NCBI GenBank assembly: GCA_947561395.2
Contig: OX387188.1
Span: 15,160,229 to 15,224,228 of the forward strand
Direction of reading: 5' to 3'
Origin: Buxus sempervirens
Lineage: Eukaryota; Streptophyta; Magnoliopsida; Buxales; Buxaceae
DNA: 64,000 bases
The position numbers were made by a program, and so were the translations under genes. Below the pieces are notes generated by a model. The model ran no database searches and had not been told where the DNA came from. It worked only from the letters and a program-made list of their open reading frames with translations. Shown here piece after piece: positions 1-10,304 of this stretch (within the stretch, counting starts at the first letter, position 1; every line of letters begins with the position of its first letter).

Positions 1-193
1 AAGAACAAATCATTAGCTGCAGCCTAAATGTTGTAACTTTCATCAGGAACAATTGAAAAACAAAGCTGCTGGTTTAAGGAGACAGCTGTATAAAAGAATA
101 AATCAAGAGATTGTATGTTCTTGCCTTCTTGACACAGAATATTGAGGTTCAAAAAATAATTTCACAATGGCCAAAGCAGAATATCATGCTAAA

Positions 194-208
194 AGTAGAA
201 GAATTTCC
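194..208. repeat. Left target-site duplication of the SINE
   Basis: The 15 bases AGTAGAAGAATTTCC occur here and again, without a mismatch, at 409-423. They bracket the SINE-like sequence and its A tail exactly, as expected for target-primed reverse transcription. Confidence 0.93.
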
Positions 209-408
209 TGGGGTTTCCCAGTTGGTAAAGGGGAAAACTTGGGATGAGCCATAAACTCGGACGTCCTGGGTTCAAACCTCCTCCCAGTGCTCTCTAACTT
301 AAATAATACATCAGCTTTGCGGGTAGGTTAATGTATCTGGGGTTTACTCCTCTAAGATGGGTCCAAAGGGCCTTGCCTAGGGTAGGTTCCACATCATTTA
401 AAAAAAAC
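209..408 (+). mobile_element. tRNA-derived SINE, complete
   Basis: A 200-bp non-coding retroposon. Near its 5' end it has an RNA polymerase III A-box-like stretch (TTGGTAAAGGG, about 222-232). A B box follows (GGTTCAAACC, 269-278) after a short segment that reads like the anticodon side of a tRNA. The rest is a tRNA-unrelated body ending in a short A tail. A perfect 15-bp direct repeat flanks it on both sides. The promoter boxes, A tail and long TSD together make the call secure. The family name is not recognised. It would depend on LINE enzymes supplied in trans. The perfect TSD suggests a fairly recent insertion. Confidence 0.9.
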
Positions 409-423
409 AGTAGAAGAATTTCC
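409..423. repeat. Right target-site duplication of the SINE
   Basis: Exact second copy of the 15-bp sequence at 194-208, directly after the A tail. Confidence 0.93.
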
Positions 424-2939
424 ACAAACTTAATCTTCAAATTTTTGAGAGTGCTAATACCAAAGTGAAAGCTTGTGGAGCTTGGACTAAACATTACAAT
501 GAGAAAACACAACCAGCTGCGGTGTTCTCAATGAAGAGTCAATTAAAATAACAAGAACAGGTCCACTATACATAGACCAGGGCCTTCCCCCACATATGAG
601 CATATTCCAACAGTCATGTCCATCAGATCATTTACTTGAGGTTGTCAAAGCATGAATCAAACTGAAAATTGTTATGAGCCACTTATACTCAAATTTTAAA
701 CATAAGGGTCTGTTTGATACAAATGATTGGAATTAGCCTGTAGAATTGTAATTTCACATATTTTGAATTCTCTAAATTTGAATTCAAAGAATTTAAATTC
801 TCTTGTTTTATTGCAATAGATATCAAGAATACATATGTAAAATTCTATTTTCACAGCGAATTCCAATTCTTATGTTTTATTGACACAAAAAATTCAAATT
901 CTCTTGTTTGATTCCAATTCTATTTTCACAATGAATTTTAAGTCTATGTTCTCTAATAAATAAAGACTCAACCATTACAACGGAGGATTGTGGACTTTAT
1001 CTAACAGTTGAACAATCCCAAAAACACATCCATGCCATACTAAAACTAATCCATTGAGACACTAACATGCATGATAAGTGTGGCAAAATTGCTCACCATA
1101 TCCCTTATATCAAAATCCACATGCCACAAGCAATTGTTTATTTGATAGGTTTGAACAGCCCCTTATCATGTCTAGAGTTCATTTTATACTATCTTTAAAA
1201 CATCTATGGTCTGACTAATGGAATTTATTATTAGGTAGATTTCTGCTTAAGAAATCTTCTAGTTGAGGATTGACTAATGGAATTTGTTATAAGTTTCCAC
1301 AGTTCAAATCGCAAATGAGGAAACAATGTTAAAAGAATGGCAGGCAAAGTGGTCCAACAAACAAATATTAGCATGTGAGCAAACAGTCCCCATGACACAT
1401 AACACATTATTCATGAGATAAAAAAGAAAAAAATATTAAACATCTTTTTGACTCATGGTGCAGAACCAACAAAAGAAGTAAGACCGACCATCACCATGTT
1501 TTGGTAGTTAATTCTATCTTCATTTTTCATGGTAGTAAACATTAAAAAAATTTATCATCTCAAACCAAAAATTATAAAAACAAAAATTTTAGGACTTGAT
1601 ACCAGAATTACTGAATAGAACTAAAGCTATTCTTTGTTGGACTTTAATGTTCTTAGGGTATCATTTTAGGGTATGATGATGTGTTAAAAGTCAGGCTGCC
1701 AAATATTTGTTTTTATATTTCTCCAGCATATTCAAATTGGATTCAATAGCAAGGTCAAGAAGATGAATTTTAGAATGACCATCCTACCAGTTTTTGAGTT
1801 ATTCAACCTTCCATTAGTCAATAGTGCATCTGATGAAATTACATAAATTCACCATCAACATTACAATTACGTGAAGTTGCCTAAACTTCAAAAGGGGTTG
1901 TACTGCGATTTATTATTTCTATTAAGACAATAACTAGGACTGTGGGGATTAATGAACTCCCAATGAAACAATAGAACAAGTCCATTACCAAAAAAGGAAA
2001 AAAGTCACGGGTTGTGCTCGTGCTCCAAGCACAAACTATAATTTACCAAAAACAAAAACAAAAACCACAGAAAAAAAAAACATAACCCAAAGTGTGCCGA
2101 TTGAATGAAATCTCATAGAAATGATAGAACACATTGATTACACAGGAAAAAAGGGGGGTTCAAACTGGTGCTCCAAGCACTAATTATAGAAAAAATCAAT
2201 TACATAACAAGTTGATTAGAAGCCTAAACAGAAAATCTAAAAATTGCCAGATTCTAACTAGAACACATCCCCAAAAAAAAAAAAAAAGCCAAATAAAACC
2301 AAGCAGAATACATCTATTGCAAAGGGGGCCAAAAAAAAAAAAAAACTAACCCCGAGAACAAAGTTATAATCAATTCAAAAACATACTTTCCAATGCTTTT
2401 CTTAAAGGTAGTTGAGAAGTTGAATGGTCCGTGCTCAAAGGCTTCATGCTCGAAGACACAATGGAGATTTGAAATCGCAGTGGAGAAGATGCCGTCAGGA
2501 GTCGAAGATATTGTGATGAGACATTAGAGTCAAAAGGTTTTTATTCGGTTGGTTTGATCCGGTTTACATGTTAAACCTAAACCACACCAAATTAATTTGA
2601 ATAAAACCCCAAACCGGATTTGAAACTGCAATTTTAAATCGAAAACCAAACCAATATTATTCGGCTAACGCTAAACGCAACCAAATAACCGAAGTTGCAA
2701 ACCTGGTTTTGGCTGGACCTATCCGGAACGAGAAGAAACGTGCTGGAAGTGGATAGGGACTCCGGTTGACTGCGTTCTGGGGTTGCTGATTTTGTGTAGC
2801 AACTCTGGTTTAATGGGTTCTGAAAAATTCTTCGTAATTTGGGTGTACCAACTCTCATTGAATTTGTTCTGAAAAAATCCTCATCATTTTGGGCCCTGAA
2901 TTTTATAGATCAAGAGCCAAGATGGGATTTTTCAGCTTC
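424..2939. other. AT-rich sequence, no gene recognised
   Basis: I see no coding region here; open frames are short and unlike known proteins. At about 780-950 there is a decayed direct repeat in which AATTCTCTTGTTT followed by TTCTATTTTCACA appears twice, about 84 bp apart. Around 2530-2700 the sequence is rich in decayed CGGTT and AAACC words. A-rich runs occur at about 2270-2345. Confidence 0.5.
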
Positions 2940-4248
2940 GGCTCTATTTGTTTCATCGGAAAATATTTTCTGGTGGAAAATATTTTCTGGAAGAAAAATT
3001 TCGAAGAAAAAGTTCTCCTTCTTTATGTTTTCCAAGTGTTTGGATATAACATGGAAAATGTTTTAGAATTTTATTCTCTTTTCTTTTCTTATACAAATGC
3101 AACTAAAAACACCTCTCCTCGGAACTGAAGTGGCTTGAGCACTTACTTTTCATGCGAATTTTAAATCCTTTGCTTCCATAGAGTTTCTACTCTCTTTTGA
3201 AAACAACACTTATCTAGCTCCAGCAAGTTGAATATGCAATGGATAATGGTATTATCATCCACGATACATAAGATGGATGGCATGCTCGAACCCCACATTG
3301 TTATCTTGTTAAAAGGTGGTTGTAGCATGAAAACCTTCAAAGTGAACCAATACAAGTAACAAAAAAAAAGACCAACTAATTACATGTGGATTCTTCTCAA
3401 CAAAAGAGATAGTCTATATCAGAGTAACAATAACAAACTGCAAACAATCTGTATCATTCATTGGACAGAGAACACCTAATAGCATAGTGACAGACAAAAT
3501 ATTATATGTATCACACCTGTACAAGGATGTTAAAAAAGATAAGAACCAACCATTCTAAGCAAAAGAAATAAGTCTCAGCACATAAGAGCATGAAATCTCC
3601 AAAATCCATGACTGATACATATTCAAAATATAGTCAACCAAATGTAAATATAAAAACAAGAAGTATTTAAAATATTATAAAAGGAAATAAGTCAAGACGT
3701 ATATAAACCAAAACCTAGTGAAAACTAGCACTAGCTTCATTCACCTTAAAATCTGAGGATGCAAAGGGGTTCAACAGTCACACCCCTGATATAAATTATT
3801 ATCCTTGAGTAAGTAGCAAACAACTGAGGTGAATAACCCATAACTCAAATTTTCTTAATGCTCCAAGAGTATATGACATAGAGAAGCAAGGGGAATAAAA
3901 GTAGTATATGTTTATAACAGTGGGCATCTCACCATAACTAAGATTTTGAATTGATTAGAACACTAGATCAAATGAGTTGTATTGTTCAATCTCTGTACTC
4001 AAATTTGTTAGAAACCCAGATGGCAATTCAGGTTATGGACAGTTAATAATGATTTTGAATATATACGGAGCTTTTGAATGCAGTCAAGAGATTGTGGCTA
4101 GTGAATATCTGACATCCTCACGTCCACATGATGCCATGTGATCTACATCTCCCAAACCTCAACGCCATTGGCATTTTATAACAGTGGAATTTTGAAAATC
4201 GAACTAGTTATAATTAAAGAATTCAGAGAGATCTAGAAAGAGAGACTC

Positions 4249-4269
4249 AGAGAGAGAGAGAGAGAGAGA
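4249..4269. repeat. AG dinucleotide microsatellite
   Basis: An uninterrupted AG run of about ten units inside a longer purine-rich tract (4225-4272). Confidence 0.9.
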
Positions 4270-4773
4270 AAGTTGGGTCAATCTTACATAGAATGCCATT
4301 CCAGTGCATCCTATCAATTGGAAATAGATAAAAACATGGCAAGAGAATTTGATAAACTTTTGGCACCAATCCCCCTAACCAAATTCAATATTGGAATGAT
4401 AACAAAGACCACTGATCAATCATCCCAATCAATTATCAAACATTTCAATTACCTAACACCCAGAAGAAGCAATGATCTCCTAATCATAGCAGCAGCAAAG
4501 ATTACAAAGCTATCATTACCCATCAAGGAAAAAAAAAAAGGAAACACTGAATCAAAGAAGGAATTCGTAAACCCAGCAGAAAATAAAAACTAATAATAAT
4601 AATAAGAAAAGAAGGAAACATTAAATGGAGATCTGAGCTCCTTCTCAACAAATTGCACCAATAGTTCTTCCTAGGATATTTTCCGTAAAGCCTCAGAAAC
4701 CTAGATGGCTGGAGGGCAGTATAGAGAGAATGAACAATGCTTTGCAGAATCTGTCATAGGCGTGCTCTAGGAG

Positions 4774-4872
4774 GAGGAAGACGTTCGTCGTCCATTGGGA
4801 GGAGGAAGAAAACACGAGGCTCACAAGTTAGCTACCTTCGTCAAGCCCTGGGACGAGGAAGACGTTCGTCGT
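4774..4872. repeat. Direct repeat pair GAGGAAGACGTTCGTCGT
   Basis: The 18-base word is present at 4774-4791 and 4855-4872, with similar GGAGGAGGAA sequence around both copies. The frame across it gives an arginine-rich peptide that runs into the terminal inverted repeat of the surrounding element. I treat it as a duplication, not a gene. Confidence 0.7.
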
Positions 4873-4940
4873 GCCCTAGGAGGAGGAAACAGAGAGTCGA
4901 AGTCGAGGTGGAAAAAGAGAGTCGAAACACGAGTTTGCCC

Positions 4941-4989
4941 CGGCGGAAAATAACTTCCGCTAAAATTCAGCGGAAGTTATATTCCGCCG
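4941..4989. repeat. Near-perfect 21-bp-arm inverted repeat (hairpin)
   Basis: The left arm 4941-4961 starts CGGCGGAAAA. It pairs with 4969-4989, which ends TTCCGCCG, at 20 of 21 positions. The loop is 7 nt. It lies about 120 bp inside the right terminal inverted repeat of the element at 2940-5109. It could be a transposase-binding subterminal motif or a fold-back remnant. Confidence 0.75.
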
Positions 4990-5109
4990 ACTTTTCGTCA
5001 AAAATTTTTTCCGTTAGTTTTCGTTTTCCACCGAAACAAACGTTCCGAAAATTTCAAAATTTCAGAAAATATTTTCTTTTCCCCATTTTCCGGTGAAACA
5101 AATAGAGCC

Positions 5110-6585
5110 TTTCTTTTTTTTCTTTTTTCTTTTTTTTTTTGCTAGCAGCATCAAAGATCACATACAGAGAATAGTCATTCAACGTCCCTAATCTTGGGTT
5201 CTCTAAAAACGATGGGGACATGAATGGAAAAGGAAAGCTATATTGCCTCTTGAATAGAGAAGTAGAAGACAGTTGAAAAGAAAGAGAACTCTTACCGTCA
5301 CCGGGAAGATGCTCAACGCCGATAAAGAAGAGTCGCCGGAGAAGAAGCACAATACCGACAAGAAAATGATCGTCGACCAACGCAGCCTAATGCCGACAAA
5401 GAGGACGACAGCAATTGGGGTTATCTTGATATTGCGGAGGCCGTTGGAGAACAAGAAGACCTCGGCAGGTTTTTTGTCGAAGGTTTTATAAGCAACATTT
5501 TTAGAGTCGGTTTTGGGGTGTTGGGGTCTTTAATAATCTTTTTTTTTTTTTGTAATATATTGGGGTCTTTAATAATCGATTTCGGTTTGGTTTCGGTTTT
5601 TTATTAAAGATTAAAAAACCAATGCGGTTTCTATTCGGCTTCGTTTTTAATATAAAAATAAAAAATAAAAAACCGAACCGACTATACATAATATATATTA
5701 GCTTTGAGTTACACAATTGCACAATCCCTTACCCTTAACCGGTCAGACCATTAGGGATTTATTTAAATATTTTAGAGATGGAATGGAATGACACATCGGA
5801 GAAGAATTATTGAAACAAAGAACGAAACTTTAATTTTCTTTCTCATTGTACTTCAATGGAATGAATTCTTTGATACAATTTTTCATTAGCACATCCTTAT
5901 GTAGACATGGAAAACTAACAAAAATTTAATCTATCTAAACTTAAAAAAAAGAGGAAACAGTTCGCTTCAGTTATGGTTACAGTTTTGAGAATATGAAAGT
6001 TAAACAGTTTTGGTTTCCAATTAATAAACTATAACGGTTACAGTTCAATTATAGTTTTCATTGTAAACTTGTTAGTAAATTTTGTTTTTTTTGCAAAACT
6101 AAACCAAAACCAAACCGTTGCCATCCCTAATTTTTCTATGCTTCTCTTGAAAGACCATGAAATTGCTTTTTTACTTTTTATAAATTGCTTCATGTATGCA
6201 TAACTAAACAGCATTTCTACTTTCAAAAGCCCTTCTAAAAATCGTTACCAAATGCTACCTTAAAAAGTGACTGCTTTTTATCTATGTTTAGGAATGAAAT
6301 TGTTGCTATTTTGGGATGAATTGTCTAAGTGGGATGCTTGCACGTGGAGCATGACGATTGATGTTTTACACTTTTTCTAAACGCTTTATGTGGCCCAATT
6401 AGAAAACACCAACCGTGGAACATGGAGCATCCCATTTCAAACATGATTTATTGAACCAGCCAGTCCAGATCAGGATCACCCTCTCCTGTTCCAGTATTCC
6501 GGTCTAGGACAGGTGCTTTAATGGGAAGCATTGGACTTGGGCGGTCCGATTGCCCAAGTCTAGATGATAGAGCTTATCTTTAAAA
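5110..6585. other. AT-rich intergenic sequence, no gene recognised
   Basis: Begins with a T/C-rich tract (5110-5141). TTGGGGTCTTTAATAATC is repeated at about 5522 and 5561. Decayed CGGTTT-rich sequence follows (5575-5680). Around 6330-6437 the word GGGATGCT recurs in inverted orientation (GGGATGCT and AGCATCCC). No open frame resembles a known protein. Confidence 0.45.
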
Positions 6586-6614
6586 CTAGTAAACATGCAT
6601 GTGCTTTGCACATG
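6586..6614 (-). mobile_element. Helitron 3' terminus (minus strand)
   Basis: On the minus strand the sequence ends with a hairpin (CATGTGC arms at 6598-6604 and 6608-6614 around TTT). A few bases follow, then CTAG (6586-6589) and a T. That is the standard Helitron 3' end. The matching 5' TC end to the right was not found, so only the terminus is called. Confidence 0.7.
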
Positions 6615-6851
6615 GGAGGGTTTTTTTTTTATCTGTAGTAATTGAACTTAAAAACAATGTATAGAAGCCAATTCTGATTGATCTCATTGTAAATAAGAAG
6701 CAAACGTTAAAGAGAACTATCTAAATAGACGTTTGAAATATGTGATCATCAAACAAATAGGGGTTTGAAATGTGTGATTCTCAAACACAGAAGCAACCGT
6801 TGGCTTTTATCATCATATAAATAAACATCCAAATCTATATCTATATCTATA

Positions 6852-7470
6852 TCTATACTACTATTAAAAGCACGAACTACCTTAAGTGTACGAACTACCT
6901 TAAGTGTTTTCAATTTTCACATAACTAAGATGTCCTTCCCTATAATCTTTAATTTCACATATTTAACATCAATATAAACTTCATTATTATTATTATTATC
7001 GTGTAGAGTCTATCTCCAACAAAATCCTACCACATTACAACTCTTCTCCAACAATTAGCAAAACGTAGATTCAATCTATATCTATGTCTTTATACTACTC
7101 TTAAAAGCATGAACTACCTTAATTGTTTTTTATTTTCACATACCCAAAATGTCCTTCATTAGATTTTTTTATTTCAAAGTACCTAAGATGTCCTTCCCTA
7201 TAATCTTTAATTTCACATATTTAACATCAATTAAACATCTAAACTTCATTATTATTATCGTGTAGAGTCTATCTCCAATAAAATCTTACCACATTACAAC
7301 TCTTCTCCAACAATTAGCAAAACGTAGATTCAATCTATATCTATATCTATATCTATATGTATATACTATCCTTAAAAGCATGAACTACCTTAATTGTTTT
7401 TTATTTTCACATACCCAAAATGTCCTTCATTAGATTTTTTATTTTCAAAGTACCTTTCCTATCTTTATTT
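6852..7470 (+). mobile_element. Tandem copies of a Helitron-type 5' terminus
   Basis: Three successive copies begin near 6852, 7087 and 7354. Each has a TATATCTATA-like run, then ACTATTAAAAG or ACTCTTAAAAG, then a shared GAACTACCTTAA block and CCAAAATGTCCTTC. The first is preceded by A and starts TC, as Helitron 5' ends do. The intervening TAGAGTCTATCTCCAA and ACGTAGATTCAATC stretches are also repeated, so the unit is about 235-270 bp. No matching plus-strand CTAG end was found. Confidence 0.6.
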
Positions 7471-7728
7471 ATTTTAGAGTCTATATTTAACAAGAATGTA
7501 TCCTCAGCAAAAAGAAAATTTTTTGCATAAAAATCTTTGCCCTTTTTAGAGTCCTATATTATTCAAAAAGGAGAATCAATCCTTATCTAATTATTTAGAG
7601 TCCAAATTATAGGAACAAATAGACATAAGGAAAACATTTTTTTTATTTTGCAAATACTTTTCAATGTTAAAGAAAAAGAAAAAAAACATATTTTCTTTGC
7701 GATTATCCAACAATTAGCTTTTTTAGAA

Positions 7729-7927
7729 CTAGTGGTGGCATGTGCATATTGCACATCTTACCCAATAACTGTTGCATAAAAGTAGGGTGGGGTTTAAATT
7801 TGAAAGTGGAAAGTGGGGTGGTTATAATTGGGGATTGTTTTAGCTAGGGAGGGCAATAGTTGGAAAAAAAAGGGAGACTAGAATCTTGGGGAATATTTCC
7901 CCCTCTTCCCTTTAATAATATTATAGA
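7729..7927 (-). mobile_element. Complete 199-bp non-autonomous Helitron
   Basis: Read on the minus strand, it starts with TCTATAATATTATTAAAGGG at 7927, preceded by A. It ends with a hairpin (ATGTGC and GCACAT arms, 7740-7756) and CTAG at 7732-7729, followed by T. The A/T insertion site, TC start, 3' hairpin and CTRR end are all present. It has no coding capacity and would need RepHel from elsewhere. It sits directly right of the tandem Helitron 5' ends. Confidence 0.82.
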
Positions 7928-8604
7928 TTCTATCTTTTATTTTAATTTTGTGTCGTTAGAATAATCCTTCCCCATTTTAGACTTCTGTAATATTGGACAA
8001 ATAGAATTAATCTTTATCTAACTAATGTTTGGATTTATAAAAAAAAACATAATGTTTTCTCCCTATTGGAGTCACAATTTAAATGAATCCTTAAAAACAA
8101 TTTCCTTTTCTTTTTTTAACAAAATGTAAAATTAGACAATTATATGTGAAGACATCCAAAATTTTCTTATCATAATAATATGCTTACTTAATAGTGTAGG
8201 ATTTTTCTTCTATTAATAATATTTTACTTAATAATGTATGATGGTATTTTTTTTATATTTTGTTCCTATCTTAAATTATATGATTTTTTGTTCATAGTAA
8301 TAATAACAATAATTGTTACCCTTTTTTAATTTTATCTAATTATTTATTTTATATTATTTTCATCAAAAACTTCTTTGTCCTATTAGTTCAAGAGATAAAT
8401 CCTATGAAAAATCATAATGTATTCTTTGCAATACAATAAATCCTCAAGATGAAAGAAAATTAGTTAATAATTTTACGTGAAAATTAGCAATTTTTATTTA
8501 ATTAAAAAGAACAAAATATTTATCATAATGAATAATAAATCCGCAAGAATAAAAATAAAATTAGACAAATAATTTTAAGTGAACATACTACTAATTTTAT
8601 TTTA
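7928..8604. other. Very AT-rich sequence, no gene
   Basis: Mostly A/T with scattered TTATTAATA words. Nothing coding is visible. Confidence 0.5.
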
Positions 8605-8632
8605 CCAATGTGTGGCACGTGCAATATTGCAC
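8605..8632 (-). mobile_element. Degenerate Helitron 3' end
   Basis: A perfect 14-bp palindrome, GTGCAATATTGCAC (8619-8632), lies about 13 bp from a minus-strand end reading TTGG followed by T instead of CTRR-T. It resembles the Helitron ends at 7729 and 58566 and is likely a mutated terminus. The 333 bp between here and element A are AT-rich with no gene. Confidence 0.45.
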
Positions 8633-9394
8633 ACATTTGTAATTGAAAAAGCATTTTTGGACATCTATGGGACTTAAAAATGCTCAAAGGATATTTTTTG
8701 GGAAGTGAAAAGCATAAAATACCAAGTTACCCTATAGAAGTATAGGGTAATAGGGCATCATTATAGGGTTGTTTTGGGGAAGAAAGAGTATGTGTTTTGC
8801 ACAATCCTAACAATTTCATAGCAATTTTATCCCCTTTTTCTCTCTTATCATTTTTCTAATTGCTTCGTTTTTTCATTTTTTCTTCCCCAGTCTTTCAATT
8901 AAGAATTTGGTATTCAAGAGTATTCAAGAATAGATTATGAAATGTTAAGTGCAATTAAGTGCTACTGTAACGCCCGAAATCCAAGTTTACGCAAAACATG
9001 CACCAAACCTGTACCCAAAGTGCTACTAGGCTCAAAGCAACTACATTCCAGACAATTAAATTCAAACAAATTCAATTAATATTAGAGCTTGGAAGTAAAA
9101 TTCAATTAATCAAATAACCATAAGTAGGATCTCTAAATAAAGTCAAACCATCCAAATAAAATAATATTTGAGTCTAGTAACAAATGGGTAAAACTAAACT
9201 CTCTCACTCTCATAACAAAGTCCAATAATAAATCCATCAACATAATGTCAAACCATAACAATAACCCCAGAAATTCAAAGTAAACTAACCAAGATAGTAA
9301 TAATCCTCTGCAACAAAGTCTGGAATCTCTCCATGCGGATCAACCCAAATAATGTCTTCACAAGATTCAGCTGAAAACAAAACAAAATTCGGTG

Positions 9395-9412
9395 TGAGAT
9401 ATGAATATCCCA
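9395..9412 (-). other. LTR stem-loop, copy in A
   Basis: Minus strand TGGGATATTCATATCTCA: 7-bp stem with a G-T pair and loop TTCA; 24 nt before the acceptor AG at 9372-9371. Confidence 0.7.
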
Positions 9413-10052
9413 ATAAGCAGTACATGCATGTGTAAGCAGTTCATATATAAAAATAACATTCTTTCATGCTTAGCAAAATAAATGATTAATTTCACGATAT
9501 GACAATACTGTGAAAGAAACAATCACGGCAAAATATCTTAATGTATTCCTCAACATACGGGCAAGCTAAATCACTGTATGTGAATAATCAACCATGTAAT
9601 TCCCATTGTTCATGTTAAATACCAAACCAGTTATATCACAAACCAATGAAAAATAATAATATAAGTAGGACTCGTGAAATAAATAAGTTTTTGAGTAACC
9701 ACTTTGAATTCACTATGCCACCTTCCGACTTATGAGCGAAGCCAGTAAACACTCTGTAAATCCCAAAATTTTAATAATATTAAAAATTGGATTTATGTCT
9801 ATTTATTGATTTAATTGATGGAAAATTTTAGGGAAGGAGAAAAGGAAATTATTTAGAGGAAAATTTCAAAAATTAAGATCTGATGAATTATTAAAATGGT
9901 AAATTGGTTATTTGAATTTCATTGGCTGGGTTTTCTTGGATCAATAGGGTGGCAAGCATGTGATCAAGCCGTATCTAATTGTGCTTAGGTAGGAAACCTC
10001 GCTGGAGTGGCATGCACTTGATCAGGCTTTAAAACACCTTAAGGGTGGCAAC

Positions 10053-10060
10053 TATATAAA
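10053..10060 (+). promoter_or_regulatory. TATA box of the B 5' LTR
   Basis: TATATAAA in a GC-richer setting about 300 bp into the LTR. The same block recurs in the 3' LTR at about 24287. Transcription would start about 30 bp downstream, just before the purine-rich leader. Confidence 0.65.
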
Positions 10061-10304
10061 GGTAGTGGTTAGTTTTTCTTTTGGTTGTTTGTTGCTCGAT
10101 CGCAGAGAGATCGTCAGGGAGAAGGGAAGAGGAGAAAATTAGAGTTTGAGAGGAAGAATCAGAGATTGTGGTGGCCAGAGAGAGAGCAAGAGAGAGATTA
10201 TTCTGAGTGGTCGATCTCTATCAAGGGAACATTGCAGAGTGTTTGCGCAGCAATCTTCTGCTCGTCTAAGAGCAGTAGAATTCGTCAAATTCAAACCAAG
10301 TCAG

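Larger units (their letters stand above)
2940..5109. mobile_element. DNA-transposon-like element with 25-bp terminal inverted repeats
   Basis: The left end begins GGCTCTATTTGTTTCA and continues CGGAAAAT (2940-2964). The reverse complement of the right end (5085-5109) matches 24 of those 25 bases. An AATATTTTCTG motif repeats just inside both ends. No transposase is visible in the 2.17 kb, so it would be non-autonomous. I could not find a convincing TSD (left flank ends TTC, right flank begins TTT), so the superfamily is open. A PIF/Harbinger- or MULE-type element is possible. The interior holds an AG microsatellite, a direct repeat and a strong hairpin, listed separately. Confidence 0.55.

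Noticed and set aside
706..1165. MITE starting GGGTCTGTTTGATAC
   Set aside because: The left end looks like a hAT-type MITE terminus, but the only partial inverse near 1145-1160 is too weak and no TSD is seen.
4273..5096. Two plus-strand frames (106 and 119 codons)
   Set aside because: First has no recognisable domain; second runs through a direct repeat, a hairpin and into the terminal inverted repeat, so it is not a gene.
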